Below are positions 20,125 to 28,355 of a DNA stretch of 38,186 nt, in pieces. This DNA comes from Prosthecobacter debontii (lineage in GTDB: Bacteria; Verrucomicrobiota; Verrucomicrobiia; Verrucomicrobiales; Akkermansiaceae): NCBI GenBank assembly GCA_945869855.1, contig CAMBQC010000008.1:1-38186 (forward strand). Reading direction: 5' to 3'. Position 1 is the stretch's first letter. Each line of letters begins with the position of its first letter. Both the position numbers and the translations under genes were made by a program. The notes below the pieces were generated by a model. The model made no database searches. It was not told where the DNA came from and was given only the letters and a program-made list of their open reading frames with translations.

Positions 20125-21303
20125 TCACCTACTCACCTTCACCATACGAATCAGCACATCGTTTCCGTTACCGGATGCATCGAGGATAAAATGCCAGCCG
20201 AGTTTGGCGGTGAAGCGTGTGTCGGTGATTTTCCATGTCTGCGTGTGCCACTTGTTATCGCCGGGAACAGCCCAGAGGTCTGCGGTACGCAGGCCGTGGG
20301 TGGCCTCATAGGTCAGCGTCAGCCCGGTTGCGTTTTGTAGGCCGTCGTCGGAGGGGAGGCGCTTCGCCTCAACGGTGATCTCGTAGGTTTTCCGTCTAGG
20401 GTCGAGGAATGTAGGATCGGCGAGAAAGGCGGTGCGGAAAACTGGCGGCGTGGCGGAGAGACGGAGGCGGTTTGCTTTCAACTCGGTGTCCCAAGGTGTG
20501 TCAGAGGGAAGGATTTGTTCGATACCGTTGGCTTGGTTTGTTTCGCCGAGGGCTATGGATACCGAGGTGGAGTTGACGAGGGATTTTCTGACTGGAGCAG
20601 GTTCGGATTTTTGCGGGATATTGGCAAGGGTTTCGGCGGTAGCCTCGATGAAGACGCGGTCGAAGCCTGCGGCGCGGGCGGATGCTGCGGCTAGGACGAC
20701 CTGGTCTTTGTGGCCGGTAAGGGTGATCTGCAAGGGGGTATCTGTAGGTAAGCCGTGGAGGTCGAGGAGTTTGCGGACGGTGGTCAGCGCACCGGGCAGG
20801 ATGCGGTAGGTGTCAGGAGAAACGGGGAAGGGGCTGAGTGAGACGAAATCGAACTGACCCACGGCGCCGTCGCGCAGGCAGGCATCGAGGAATTGGAGGT
20901 CGTAGTGAGCGATGGAGATGCCGGTGCGAGCGGCGGGGTTCGCCTCGCGGGTGGTCTTGTGGGCGAGGGTGAGCCGCTGCACATATTCGAAGGCGGAGTT
21001 TCTATGGCGCGGGTCGAGATCGGCGGGGGGGAGGATTTCAAAATGCGTAACGTTTCCTCCGAAGGCGGTGGCAAAGTTCATCGAAGCAATATCCTCCGCG
21101 CGAATTACGGCAAAGAGTTCTGTATCGTTTTCCTTCGCGGTCATAGCGAGACCGGCAGGCTCCTCGTTCGCGAGGACGGAAAAACGAATCGAAGCGAGAC
21201 CTTTGTTGAAAACGTGTTCACTGCCTAAAGGTGTGGAGATGCCGATGGGTGAATCTGCGGAAAGGACGGCGGTAGCGGCGAGAAGCAGCGCGGTAGTTTT
21301 CAT
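20125..21303 (-). CDS. Secreted hypothetical protein at the end of the MoxR/ABC cluster
   Basis: A 392-residue protein with a short signal peptide (MKTTALLLAATAVLSAD). The middle region (about 90-250) alternates strands and helices, for example LPTDTPLQITLTGHK followed by VLAAASARAAGFDRVFIEA, in a way that suggests a barrel. The last 140 residues (from about 250) look beta-rich, with LGWHFILDASGNGNDVLIRM, like a carbohydrate-binding or concanavalin-like domain. I do not recognise the family. Its start overlaps the ABC permease stop by 4 bp, so it belongs to the transporter operon and is probably an exported partner. Confidence 0.6.
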   Translation of the reverse strand: MKTTALLLAATAVLSADSPIGISTPLGSEHVFNKGLASIRFSVLANEEPAGLAMTAKENDTELFAVIRAEDIASMNFATAFGGNVTHFEILPPADLDPRHRNSAFEYVQRLTLAHKTTREANPAARTGISIAHYDLQFLDACLRDGAVGQFDFVSLSPFPVSPDTYRILPGALTTVRKLLDLHGLPTDTPLQITLTGHKDQVVLAAASARAAGFDRVFIEATAETLANIPQKSEPAPVRKSLVNSTSVSIALGETNQANGIEQILPSDTPWDTELKANRLRLSATPPVFRTAFLADPTFLDPRRKTYEITVEAKRLPSDDGLQNATGLTLTYEATHGLRTADLWAVPGDNKWHTQTWKITDTRFTAKLGWHFILDASGNGNDVLIRMVKVSR

Positions 21304-22715
21304 TCGGAGTCGGAGTTCGCACGGATATCGGTGATGGACTTGCGGTATGCCTGGAAGGCGCGGAGCAAGAGCGTGCTGATGTATATAATGCAGATAATAA
21401 AGGAGCAGACAAGCACGTCATCGTTTGAGGTGCTTCCTATTTCCTCAAGGAATATCACAACGGGCGGTATCCAGCAGAACAGCCAGAGTACATCCTTATT
21501 GGATAGTGAATTGGTAATGCCCGCGAGGACGGAGGCGAGTACGATGGAGCCGAGCAGGATTAGGATGAAATGGGAAACTCGCTGCGGGCCGTTGATGCGG
21601 AAGACGTTGATGATGACGGCAGGGAAAAGCAGGCCTGCGAGGCAGGCGAGGCCGTAGATGAAGTGTTCGCTTCCGCCATAGGTCGGGCGGTTGATGAGGA
21701 AGGATACGGCGGAGATCGCGGTCAGAACGAGGCAAAAAAAGAAGCCTGATGCCCAGCCGGGAAACAGGAATAGTCCCGCGAGCTGGCCGAGCGGCCCGCG
21801 TTTCGCGAATTTCCGATAGGTAGGCGCGGCGAGGGGCGCGAACTCTGAGAGCGAGATCGCGAACACCGGCAGTAGGACAAGCGTGATAAAGAAAGGCAGG
21901 GCTTCGGTATCGGTGAACGACATGGAGCCGAGAACGGCGGTGATGATCGTGACAGCGAGCGAGATAACGCGGCGGAGGGTGGAGTGGTTCTCCGCATAGG
22001 GAGCGATGAGAGAAGTGCCGGTGGAGAGCATGAAGAAGCCGTAATACGCGCAAACCGCGAGGTAGATGGAAACGAAGATCCGCGACTCTTCCGTATCGAG
22101 AGCGAAGAAGGTGGACATGCCGCCACCGCCGAAGGCGCCGAACATGAGCGCCATCAGCAACGAATACGCTCCGATGGGCAGGGCGATCATCGGAAGCACG
22201 GAGCGGAGGATTACGGAGGAAGAAGCGGAAAGCCCTACAGTGACGGCGGTGAGTGCTGCGGAGGATAAGAACAGTATGGCGAGAAAAATGATTTCTCCGA
22301 TCAGGTTCATGCCGCCGAAGAAATAGCGGAGGATGAGATAAGGTATGATGGTAACCAGCAGCAGCGCGGATTGACTCACGATGGACGCCCATTTTCCCGT
22401 GACGATGCGCCATGCCGAGAGGCGGGTAAGCACCATCATGTCGATGGTGTTGCCCTTCACTTCCGATGAGAGCGAGCTAATACCGCGCATGGGTTGGATG
22501 ATCAGCACTGCGATGGAGAAGAAGATGAAGATGATATTCGAGATCGTGCTGCCCGCATCGTCCGAGGAGGCTGCGGCTCCGGCGGAAAGCAGGATCACGC
22601 CGAGGATGATCTGGAGCGCGAGGAACACGCCAACGAAGGCCTTCGTGCGCATGCCTTGCCGCAGCTCTTTGACGAGCATGGGGGAGAGGCGGTCGGGGAA
22701 ATCGAAAAGGTGCAT
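21300..22715 (-). CDS. ABC transporter permease (ABC-2-like)
   Basis: A 471-residue integral membrane protein with about 12 hydrophobic segments. It starts with an amphipathic lead (LSPMLVKELRQGMRTK) typical of ABC-2 and GldF-like permeases, followed by FVGVFLALQIILGVILLSAG. The ATG at 22715 is chosen. The TTG at 22730 would start inside a dispersed repeat. It lies downstream of the ATPase gene and is coupled to the secreted-protein gene by a 4-bp overlap. Substrate unknown. The arrangement with MoxR and a membrane/periplasmic protein recalls envelope-export or gliding-type (Gld) transporters, but this is inference. Confidence 0.85.
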   Translation of the reverse strand: MHLFDFPDRLSPMLVKELRQGMRTKAFVGVFLALQIILGVILLSAGAAASSDDAGSTISNIIFIFFSIAVLIIQPMRGISSLSSEVKGNTIDMMVLTRLSAWRIVTGKWASIVSQSALLLVTIIPYLILRYFFGGMNLIGEIIFLAILFLSSAALTAVTVGLSASSSVILRSVLPMIALPIGAYSLLMALMFGAFGGGGMSTFFALDTEESRIFVSIYLAVCAYYGFFMLSTGTSLIAPYAENHSTLRRVISLAVTIITAVLGSMSFTDTEALPFFITLVLLPVFAISLSEFAPLAAPTYRKFAKRGPLGQLAGLFLFPGWASGFFFCLVLTAISAVSFLINRPTYGGSEHFIYGLACLAGLLFPAVIINVFRINGPQRVSHFILILLGSIVLASVLAGITNSLSNKDVLWLFCWIPPVVIFLEEIGSTSNDDVLVCSFIICIIYISTLLLRAFQAYRKSITDIRANSDSE

Positions 22716-22721
22716 GCGGTT

Positions 22722-22821
22722 AAAATTCAAATTTCAAAATTGCCTGATGGCTATGAGGTGTGGCTTCGCTGATTATGTATGGTTCGCTATGCTCACAGGT
22801 AGTTCAACTTTCAAGGAAGAG
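22722..22821 (+). repeat. Split copy of the S23-element terminal repeat
   Basis: The left part, 22722-22741, reads AAAATTCAAATTTCAAAATT. The right part, 22803-22821, reads TTCAACTTTCAAGGAAGAG. Together they match the 36-37 bp repeat bordering the four-helix-bundle gene at 23854, but 61 unrelated bases (22742-22802) separate them. It sits in the gap between the ABC ATPase and permease genes. Confidence 0.75.
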
Positions 22822-22826
22822 GCTTC

Positions 22827-23852
22827 TTACAGATCGTAGGGTGGTTCCTGTGGGAGGAGGCTGGCTTGCGGGGGCAGCGGGGGTGGGGTGGCGAGGGCTG
22901 GCTGGTTTTTCTCCAGGTTGGCGAGGATGTCGATGAAGGCGTCTTCGAGGTTACGCTGCTCGCGGTGGAAATCGACGACGCGGAGGTTGTCTTTCACCAT
23001 GCGGGCGAGGACGTCGGCGGCCTTGTTCGGGTCTTCCGTGTCGATGCGGATGCGGCCGCCGTTTTTCCGGGACTCGAGGAATTCGATATTCGGCTGGAGA
23101 ACGGCCCAATCGGAGAGCGCTTGCGGGTCGCCGTCGAGCTGCACGTCGTAGAGCACGCCGCCGAGGAGGTCGGTGGATTTCTTTAGGCTCTCGGAATCGC
23201 CATGGTGGACGATGCGGCCGTTGTTGATGAACAGCAGGGAATCGCACATCTCGCCGAGCTCGGAGAGGATGTGGGAGGAGATGAAGATCGTCTTGCCCTC
23301 CTTGGCGAGGACGCGGATGAGGTGCTTGAGCTCGACGCGCGCCCTGGGGTCGAGACCAGCGGCGGGCTCGTCCATGATGAGAACCTGCGGGTCGTGCAGC
23401 AGGGACCGTCCGAGGCAGAGGCGCTGGGTCATGCCCTTGGAGAGCTTGTTGGAAAAGCGGTCGGCGAGTGGGACGAGGTCGGTGAAATCCATGACCTCAT
23501 CGATGCGCTGGCGGCGCTCCGCACCCTTGTAGCCGAGCGCGCGGGCGTAGAAGTCCAGGTATTCCAGGACGGTCATGTTGTCGTAGTTCCCGAAATGATC
23601 CGGCATCCATCCGATCAGGCGGCGGACTTCCGCCGGGTGGTGGGTCACATTGATCCCACAGATCTCGGCATGGCCCATGGTCGGGTAGTCGAGCGATGCG
23701 AGGATGCGCATGGTTGTGGTCTTGCCCGCGCCGTTTGCACCGACAAAGCCGCAGACGGAACCGTGCGGGATTTCGAAAGATACGCCATTGACGGCCTGGA
23801 GCGGGCCGAAGAAGCGGTAAAGGTTGTGGACGGCGATGGCGGCGTTGCTCAT
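22827..23852 (-). CDS. ABC transporter ATP-binding protein
   Basis: A 341-residue ATPase driving the adjacent permease. Walker A is GANGAGKT (38-45), the signature is LSKGMTQ (137-143), Walker B is VLIMDEP (157-163), followed by AAGLDPRARVEL and the switch region FISSHIL. The extra C-terminal 120 residues include an ABC-2-type regulatory region (GRIRIDTEDPNKAADVLARM...RNLEDAFIDIL) and a proline-rich tail. The ATG at 23852 directly abuts the left inverted repeat of the four-helix-bundle unit, so any native upstream leader and ribosome site has been replaced by repeat sequence. Confidence 0.95.
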   Translation of the reverse strand: MSNAAIAVHNLYRFFGPLQAVNGVSFEIPHGSVCGFVGANGAGKTTTMRILASLDYPTMGHAEICGINVTHHPAEVRRLIGWMPDHFGNYDNMTVLEYLDFYARALGYKGAERRQRIDEVMDFTDLVPLADRFSNKLSKGMTQRLCLGRSLLHDPQVLIMDEPAAGLDPRARVELKHLIRVLAKEGKTIFISSHILSELGEMCDSLLFINNGRIVHHGDSESLKKSTDLLGGVLYDVQLDGDPQALSDWAVLQPNIEFLESRKNGGRIRIDTEDPNKAADVLARMVKDNLRVVDFHREQRNLEDAFIDILANLEKNQPALATPPPLPPQASLLPQEPPYDL

Positions 23853-23853
23853 G

Positions 23854-23890
23854 AAAATTCAAATTTCAAAATTCAACTCTCAAGGAAGAG
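23854..23890 (+). repeat. Left inverted repeat of the S23 unit
   Basis: Reads AAAATTCAAATTTCAAAATT then CAACTCTCAAGGAAGAG. It contains the stop codon of the four-helix-bundle gene on the opposite strand. Confidence 0.85.
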
Positions 23891-24275
23891 GTTGGTTTTG
23901 CGTGGTTTTATTACGGATTATGGATGAGAAAATTTTAACGAGTTCACTTGTTTCGCCAACTAGGTCGTCGAGGGAGCGGTGGATCGATTCGTCGATGGGG
24001 TTGCTGTCACTTATTAGCCGAAGCCAGAGTCCCGATTCGCGCGCTTCTTTTTTACAAATACGGATACGGTAAAGGTAATCATCAGGACTTAGGGATTCGA
24101 GAGCTTCGAGATAATTCGCCGCGACCGAGCCTGAGGAGCGGAGAACCTGCTTGATATCAGACCAAGAGACCGGATCCCACTTGGTGTTCCGGAGAAAAAG
24201 CCGGACCTCGAGTGCAAAGGTGTAGCTGCGCTCCTCAAGATCGTAGGGTTTCTCTTTGTTCCGCTGCGCCGACAT
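23880..24275 (-). CDS. Four-helix-bundle protein (S23 / 23S rRNA intervening-sequence family)
   Basis: A 131-residue all-helical protein of the TIGR02436-type family. The hallmark stretch YDLEERSYTFALEVRLFL (11-28), LRSSGSVAANYLEALESLS (45-63), then YRIRICKKEARESGLWLRLI (69-88) is unmistakable. Relatives are encoded in intervening sequences of some 23S rRNA genes and as scattered small genes, and share the fold of the retroelement protein Avd. Their function is unknown. The ribosome site AAGGA lies within the right inverted repeat about 10 bases before the ATG, and the stop codon lies within the left repeat, so gene and repeats form one unit. It is inserted on the same strand inside the MoxR/ABC cluster. 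Confidence 0.92.
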   Translation of the reverse strand: MSAQRNKEKPYDLEERSYTFALEVRLFLRNTKWDPVSWSDIKQVLRSSGSVAANYLEALESLSPDDYLYRIRICKKEARESGLWLRLISDSNPIDESIHRSLDDLVGETSELVKIFSSIIRNKTTQNQPLP

Positions 24276-24280
24276 CCGTT

Positions 24281-24316
24281 TCTTCCTTGAGAGTTGATTT
24301 TTGAAATTTGAATTTT
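24281..24316 (-). repeat. Right inverted repeat of the S23 unit
   Basis: On the minus strand it reads AAAATTCAAATTTCAAAAAT then CAACTCTCAAGGAAGA: one mismatch to the left copy. It supplies the AAGGA ribosome site of the four-helix-bundle gene and abuts the stop codon of the preceding membrane-protein gene. Confidence 0.85.
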
Positions 24317-26037
24317 CAGCGGGCGATCGGGCCGGTGATGACGGTGTCCGTTTTCCAGTCGATGCCGGGGTGCGTTTCGACGGCGGGCGCCTGTTTCGCG
24401 AAGGCGATGTAAGCGTCGTTGCGGTCGGCGACGCGGCGGAGGAAGGCTTGGTTGCGGTAGGTGAAGCGTTTCGCGGTGTCGTTGAGGATGGGTTGCACCA
24501 TGGTGGGATCGACGGGAGTGAGCTTGGCGGGCTTGCCTTTTCCGATGTTCTCGCCGCGGTGCCACTGGCCGGATGGGTCGCGGTAGAGGATCATTTCGAG
24601 GGGGAAATCGAAGGTGGAGACAATGGTGCCGGGATCGTTGGTGGCCTCGATGCGGCCACGGGTGGGGAGCACGGCGGTGACGAGCTGGCCTTGCTCGGAG
24701 CGGCTCTGAAACCAATCGCCGCTGGCAAAGAGGCCGGCGGATGTGGGCTGGAGATCATAAGTCCCCGAGGAGCCGTAGCCGGAGGTAAAGCGCGCCCAGC
24801 GGCTGGATGCGAGCGGGGTCTGTGCGATGAGGGCGGGCGTTTCCACCGTGAAGGAGGGCGAGGTCATCACGCCGCTGCGGGAAAACTGCTCTTGCTGGAT
24901 GAAAGCGGCGTTCTGGTTTCCGTCCGGGCGGACTTCCATCAACGTGAGGCGGGTGCCGTTTCCGCCGAAGCCATCCTCGAAAATAATCAGCGCAATGAGG
25001 ATAAGCGAGGTGCCGATGGAGATCAGCGGCGTGGTGACGAACAGGCGGTGGCGGCGGCCGGACTTCGCGAAGACGAAGAGGTTCACGGGGCCGACGAGGA
25101 TGCCGAAGGCGAGCAGGATGAGCACGAAGAGGATGTAGTTGAAGGATTTTTCGCCAAAGGATTTCTGGAGCGGCCATGAGCCAGCGAAGTCGTTGGTGAT
25201 GGCGGCGAGGCGATGCTTGATGGCTCGCTTGGTGTAGGCAAGATCGACCGTGTTTTTCGGATCGAGGCGCAGATCGGGCTTGATGGTTTTGATGAGGGCT
25301 TCGCCGAAACCGGGATCTTCGGGTAGGCCTAGCGATGCTGCGGTAGAGTTGCCGGTGGTGTAAACGACAAGCTGACCGCCGAGTCGCACCCATGAGGTGA
25401 TGCCGTTGCGCGGGCCGGGAGGGACATCTGCCCAATCGGCCTCGGTGAGCATAATTGTATCGAAGCCGGAGAAGGCGCGCCAGTCATCGGGAAGGCGCTT
25501 GGGATCGAACTTTGAGGAGAAGGTCCTGCTGCCGCCGTAGCCTGAAGAACCGAGCGAAGCGGTCGCGGTATCGAGTGCGGAGCCATTTGGAGTGTAGAGA
25601 CTTTCGCTGAGCAGGACACAGGGCTGCGAGGGGTTAAACACCGTTCTCGCCATGCCTTGAGCATTTCCCATCGAGCCGGTGAGCTTGACCGTGAAAGAGG
25701 GGTAAACATGTTGTCCATTCTGGACGGTGAGAGGCACGAGGATATCTGTCACCACAGCTTTCCCCGGAGCGGCTTCGAATGAGAAACTCGAAGATGCGGT
25801 AGTACCTTGGCTGTGAGTTGAGCTGTCGATAAAATCGAGGGAAACTCTGTGCGGGATTTTCTGGTTATTCGAAATGGTAACGCGGACGGGGTGGAAGCCG
25901 CCGAGGCTGGGGTTCGAAAACAGCGCCATAGCCTCGATGTGGGTGTCGGTCCTAGTGTCGGCGACTTGGCGGAAAAGCGTTTCCTGGGCGTGGAGCGGGA
26001 GGAGGGAAACTAGGAGAGCGAGAAGGAGGCGGCTCAT
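24316..26037 (-). CDS. Exported membrane protein of the MoxR/ABC cluster
   Basis: A 573-residue protein with a signal peptide (MSRLLLALLVSLLPLHAQ). It has an Ig-like beta region (about 30-135) and a segment resembling a class I amidotransferase-like fold (FSGFDTIMLTEADW, then GGQLVVYTTG, about 189-230). Two membrane helices follow (about 301-324 and 333-353), then a periplasmic C-terminal region. Large proteins of this layout accompany MoxR ATPases and Gld-like ABC transporters in several phyla. Specific function unknown. Its stop codon shares its first base with the end of the right inverted repeat of the four-helix-bundle unit. A DUF58 protein, the usual MoxR partner, is absent. Confidence 0.75.
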   Translation of the reverse strand: MSRLLLALLVSLLPLHAQETLFRQVADTRTDTHIEAMALFSNPSLGGFHPVRVTISNNQKIPHRVSLDFIDSSTHSQGTTASSSFSFEAAPGKAVVTDILVPLTVQNGQHVYPSFTVKLTGSMGNAQGMARTVFNPSQPCVLLSESLYTPNGSALDTATASLGSSGYGGSRTFSSKFDPKRLPDDWRAFSGFDTIMLTEADWADVPPGPRNGITSWVRLGGQLVVYTTGNSTAASLGLPEDPGFGEALIKTIKPDLRLDPKNTVDLAYTKRAIKHRLAAITNDFAGSWPLQKSFGEKSFNYILFVLILLAFGILVGPVNLFVFAKSGRRHRLFVTTPLISIGTSLILIALIIFEDGFGGNGTRLTLMEVRPDGNQNAAFIQQEQFSRSGVMTSPSFTVETPALIAQTPLASSRWARFTSGYGSSGTYDLQPTSAGLFASGDWFQSRSEQGQLVTAVLPTRGRIEATNDPGTIVSTFDFPLEMILYRDPSGQWHRGENIGKGKPAKLTPVDPTMVQPILNDTAKRFTYRNQAFLRRVADRNDAYIAFAKQAPAVETHPGIDWKTDTVITGPIAR

Positions 26038-26057
26038 GGGATGGATGGAGGGGTGTC

Positions 26058-26100
26058 GCTGCGGGACGCAGCTTGCACGGACTGCGGCGGGACGCCGCAG
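26058..26100. repeat. Tandem pair of GC-rich palindromes
   Basis: GCTGCG-GGA-CGCAGC at 26058-26072, then CTGCGGCG-GGA-CGCCGCAG at 26082-26100; both stems are perfect with a GGA loop. The second has the same ACGGA...CCAC borders as the palindrome at 17053. It lies between the MoxR gene and the membrane-protein gene. Confidence 0.5.
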
Positions 26101-26110
26101 CCACTGCGCG

Positions 26111-27118
26111 TTAGGCTGGGACTAGGTTTTTTGGGGTGGGGGAGTCCTGGAAGGGCACTTGCTTGAGAAGGGTGGCGACGACGGAGTTCGGCGAGTGACC
26201 GTCCACGCGGGCGTTGTAATCGAGCACGATGCGGTGGCGCAGCACGGCGGGGGCGATGGCTTTCACGTCCTCGAAGGAAGCGTTCATGCGCTCGTGGAGG
26301 AGGGCGCGGGCTTTCGCGGCGGAGGCCATGGCGAGGGCGGCGCGCGGGCTGGCTCCGAAGCGGATCAGCGCGGCGGTGTCCGATTGGCCGGGGTGGGTGG
26401 AATCGACAAGGCGGGCGATGTAGTTCGCGACGACATCCGGCATGTGGATGCGGCGCACCAGGGCAAGCAGGCTGTTGAGTGTTTCGCCGGTCATGATCGG
26501 CTCGACTACCGGCTCGGTGCCGATCTCGCGGTGGGAAACGATGCGCTGGAGCGTCTCCACATTATTGCGGGTGATCTCCAGCTTGAAAAGGAAGCGGTCG
26601 AGCTGTGCCTCGGGTAGCGGGTAGGTGCCCTCAAGCTCGATAGGGTTTTGCGTGGCGAGCACGAAGAAAGGCAGCGGCAGGTCGTGGGATTTTCCCAACA
26701 CCGTCACACGGCGCTCCTGCATCGCCTCCAGCAGGGCGGACTGCGTTTTCGGTGAAGCGCGGTTGATTTCGTCGGCGAGGACGATGTTCGCGAACAGCGG
26801 GCCGGGCTGGAACACGAACTCGCGGTGGCCATCGACCTCCTGAAGTACGGGATTTCCCGTAATATCGCCGGGGAGGAGATCGGGGGTGAACTGGACGCGC
26901 TTGTTTTCGAGGCGCAGGAGCTTCGAGAGGCCTTTCACAAGTTCGGTTTTTCCAAGACCGGGTAGTCCTTCTAACAGGATGTGGCCGCGGGCAAGGACGC
27001 CGGTGATGACCAGTTCGATGATCTCCTCCTGGCCGAAAAGCACACGGTTGAGGCCTTGGCTGAGTGAACGTAGGTGCTTCGCGGCTTCGTCGACTTCGGT
27101 CTCGGTGGCGTATTCCAT
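26111..27118 (-). CDS. MoxR-family AAA+ ATPase
   Basis: A 335-residue chaperone-like ATPase. Walker A is GLPGLGKT (51-58), Walker B is IVLADEINRA (112-121), sensor 1 is FVLATQNPIELEGTYPLPEAQ, and sensor 2 lies in the FGASPRAALAM region. MoxR proteins help assemble or activate partner membrane or metal-binding complexes. Here the likely partners are the downstream membrane protein and ABC transporter on the same strand. ATG 27118 is preferred over the frame start at 27190, because the conserved protein begins MEYATETEVDEA and the extra residues look non-coding. The gap to the next gene holds the palindromes at 26058. Confidence 0.93.
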   Translation of the reverse strand: MEYATETEVDEAAKHLRSLSQGLNRVLFGQEEIIELVITGVLARGHILLEGLPGLGKTELVKGLSKLLRLENKRVQFTPDLLPGDITGNPVLQEVDGHREFVFQPGPLFANIVLADEINRASPKTQSALLEAMQERRVTVLGKSHDLPLPFFVLATQNPIELEGTYPLPEAQLDRFLFKLEITRNNVETLQRIVSHREIGTEPVVEPIMTGETLNSLLALVRRIHMPDVVANYIARLVDSTHPGQSDTAALIRFGASPRAALAMASAAKARALLHERMNASFEDVKAIAPAVLRHRIVLDYNARVDGHSPNSVVATLLKQVPFQDSPTPKNLVPA

Positions 27119-27209
27119 ACACGGAGGCTTCAGTAACTGGAGGGGGAACGCAAGAGCTGATGCGGGATCAACCCATTGGAATTTAACCACAACCGTGCGA
27201 AGTGTTCGC

Positions 27210-28355
27210 CTATCTCGCTGTGCTCGGTTGTGGTTGATTCTTCAGTTCATCGGCAAGGGCTTCAACCGCTTCCTGCGGATGTGCGGCGGAGACGGTGATG
27301 CGCAGGCGGGCGGTGCCTTGGGGGACGGTGGGGAAACGGATGGCGGGCGCGAGGAAGCCTTTTTCCCGCAGCGCGGCGGAGGCGGCGAGCGCGGTTCCGT
27401 TTTCCCCCAGGATGTGGGGGACGATCGCGCTGGGTTGGTTCTCCCGCAGGATCGCGATGTTTTCAAATAGAGTTTTGCGCAGCGTTTTCCCCTCATCGGA
27501 ACGTATGATCCCGAGGGCGGCGAGCGCAGCGTGGGCGAGCGCGGGAGGCGGGGCGGTGGTGTAGATGAAAGGGCGGGCGCGGTTCGCGATGAGATCGATC
27601 CAATCCCGCGACGCCGCGAGGTATCCGCCGGAAAGGCCGACCGCCTTGCTGAGCGTGCCCATCTGGAACGGGATTTTTCCCTGGAGTCCGAGTTTCTCCG
27701 CAAGACCCATGCCTTGCGCGCCGAGGATTCCGGTGGCGTGGGCCTCATCTAACAGAAGTAGTGCTCCGTGCGTTTCGCAGACGGCTAGGATTTCCGCGAG
27801 CGGGCAGAGATCGCCGTCCATCGAGAAAACGGATTCCGTGATGACGAGGATGCGGGCGGCGGGGTTTTTCGCACGGAGCTTGGAAAGGATCGCGCCGAGC
27901 TTCGCGGTGTCGTTGTGGGGAAAGACGCGGAGGGACGCGCCGGACATACGGGCGGCGTCGATGAGCGAGGCATGCGCGAGCCGATCTAACAGCACGAAAT
28001 CGCCTTTCCCCGCGATGACGGGGATCGCGCTGAGGGCGGTGTTGTAGCCGGAGGTGAAAGTGAGTGCGGCTTCCGCCTTTTTCGCGGCGGCGATGGTTTC
28101 CTCTAACAGGAGATGTGGCGTGGCGCTTCCGGTTACCAGCCGCGAGGCGGTGGCGCCGGCCCCGAATTTTCCGATGCCCTCGATGAAAGCCGTCGCGACC
28201 GCCGGATGGTGGGCGAGGCCGAGGTAGTCGTTCGAGGCGAAGTTCCAGAGCTCGCGGCCATCTACGGTAACTCTCGTACCTGTGACCGGGAAGGTGGTGA
28301 TGCTCCGGAGAAGTTTCCGCTCCGCGAGATCGTCGAGCTGTTCGCGTGGAGTCAT
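27210..28355 (-). CDS. bioF: 8-amino-7-oxononanoate synthase
   Basis: A 381-residue PLP-dependent alpha-oxoamine synthase. In biotin synthesis BioF condenses L-alanine with pimeloyl-ACP or -CoA. Key residues are visible: Lys237 in GTLSKAVGLSGGY forms the PLP aldimine, Asp203 and His206 lie in LLLDEAHATGILG, and His128 in DRLAHASLIDAA stacks on the cofactor. ASNDYLGLAHHP at 40-51 is the family signature. Related KBL or serine palmitoyltransferases are possible, but the length and N-terminus fit BioF. Its ATG overlaps the stop of the upstream DD-peptidase gene by 4 bp. No other biotin genes are present. Confidence 0.88.
   Translation of the reverse strand: MTPREQLDDLAERKLLRSITTFPVTGTRVTVDGRELWNFASNDYLGLAHHPAVATAFIEGIGKFGAGATASRLVTGSATPHLLLEETIAAAKKAEAALTFTSGYNTALSAIPVIAGKGDFVLLDRLAHASLIDAARMSGASLRVFPHNDTAKLGAILSKLRAKNPAARILVITESVFSMDGDLCPLAEILAVCETHGALLLLDEAHATGILGAQGMGLAEKLGLQGKIPFQMGTLSKAVGLSGGYLAASRDWIDLIANRARPFIYTTAPPPALAHAALAALGIIRSDEGKTLRKTLFENIAILRENQPSAIVPHILGENGTALAASAALREKGFLAPAIRFPTVPQGTARLRITVSAAHPQEAVEALADELKNQPQPSTAR

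Larger units (their letters stand above)
23854..24316 (-). mobile_element. Putative S23/IVP mini-element with 36-bp inverted repeats
   Basis: A 463-bp unit: a left repeat at 23854-23890, one small gene, and a right repeat at 24281-24316. The repeats are inverted and differ by one base over 36. The right repeat touches the stop codon of the upstream gene (24316-24318) and the left one touches the start of the downstream gene (23852), so the unit fills the whole gap between two operon genes. No target-site duplication is clear. Copies without the gene occur at 22722 and 34174. Mobility is inferred, and no transposase is encoded. Confidence 0.65.
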
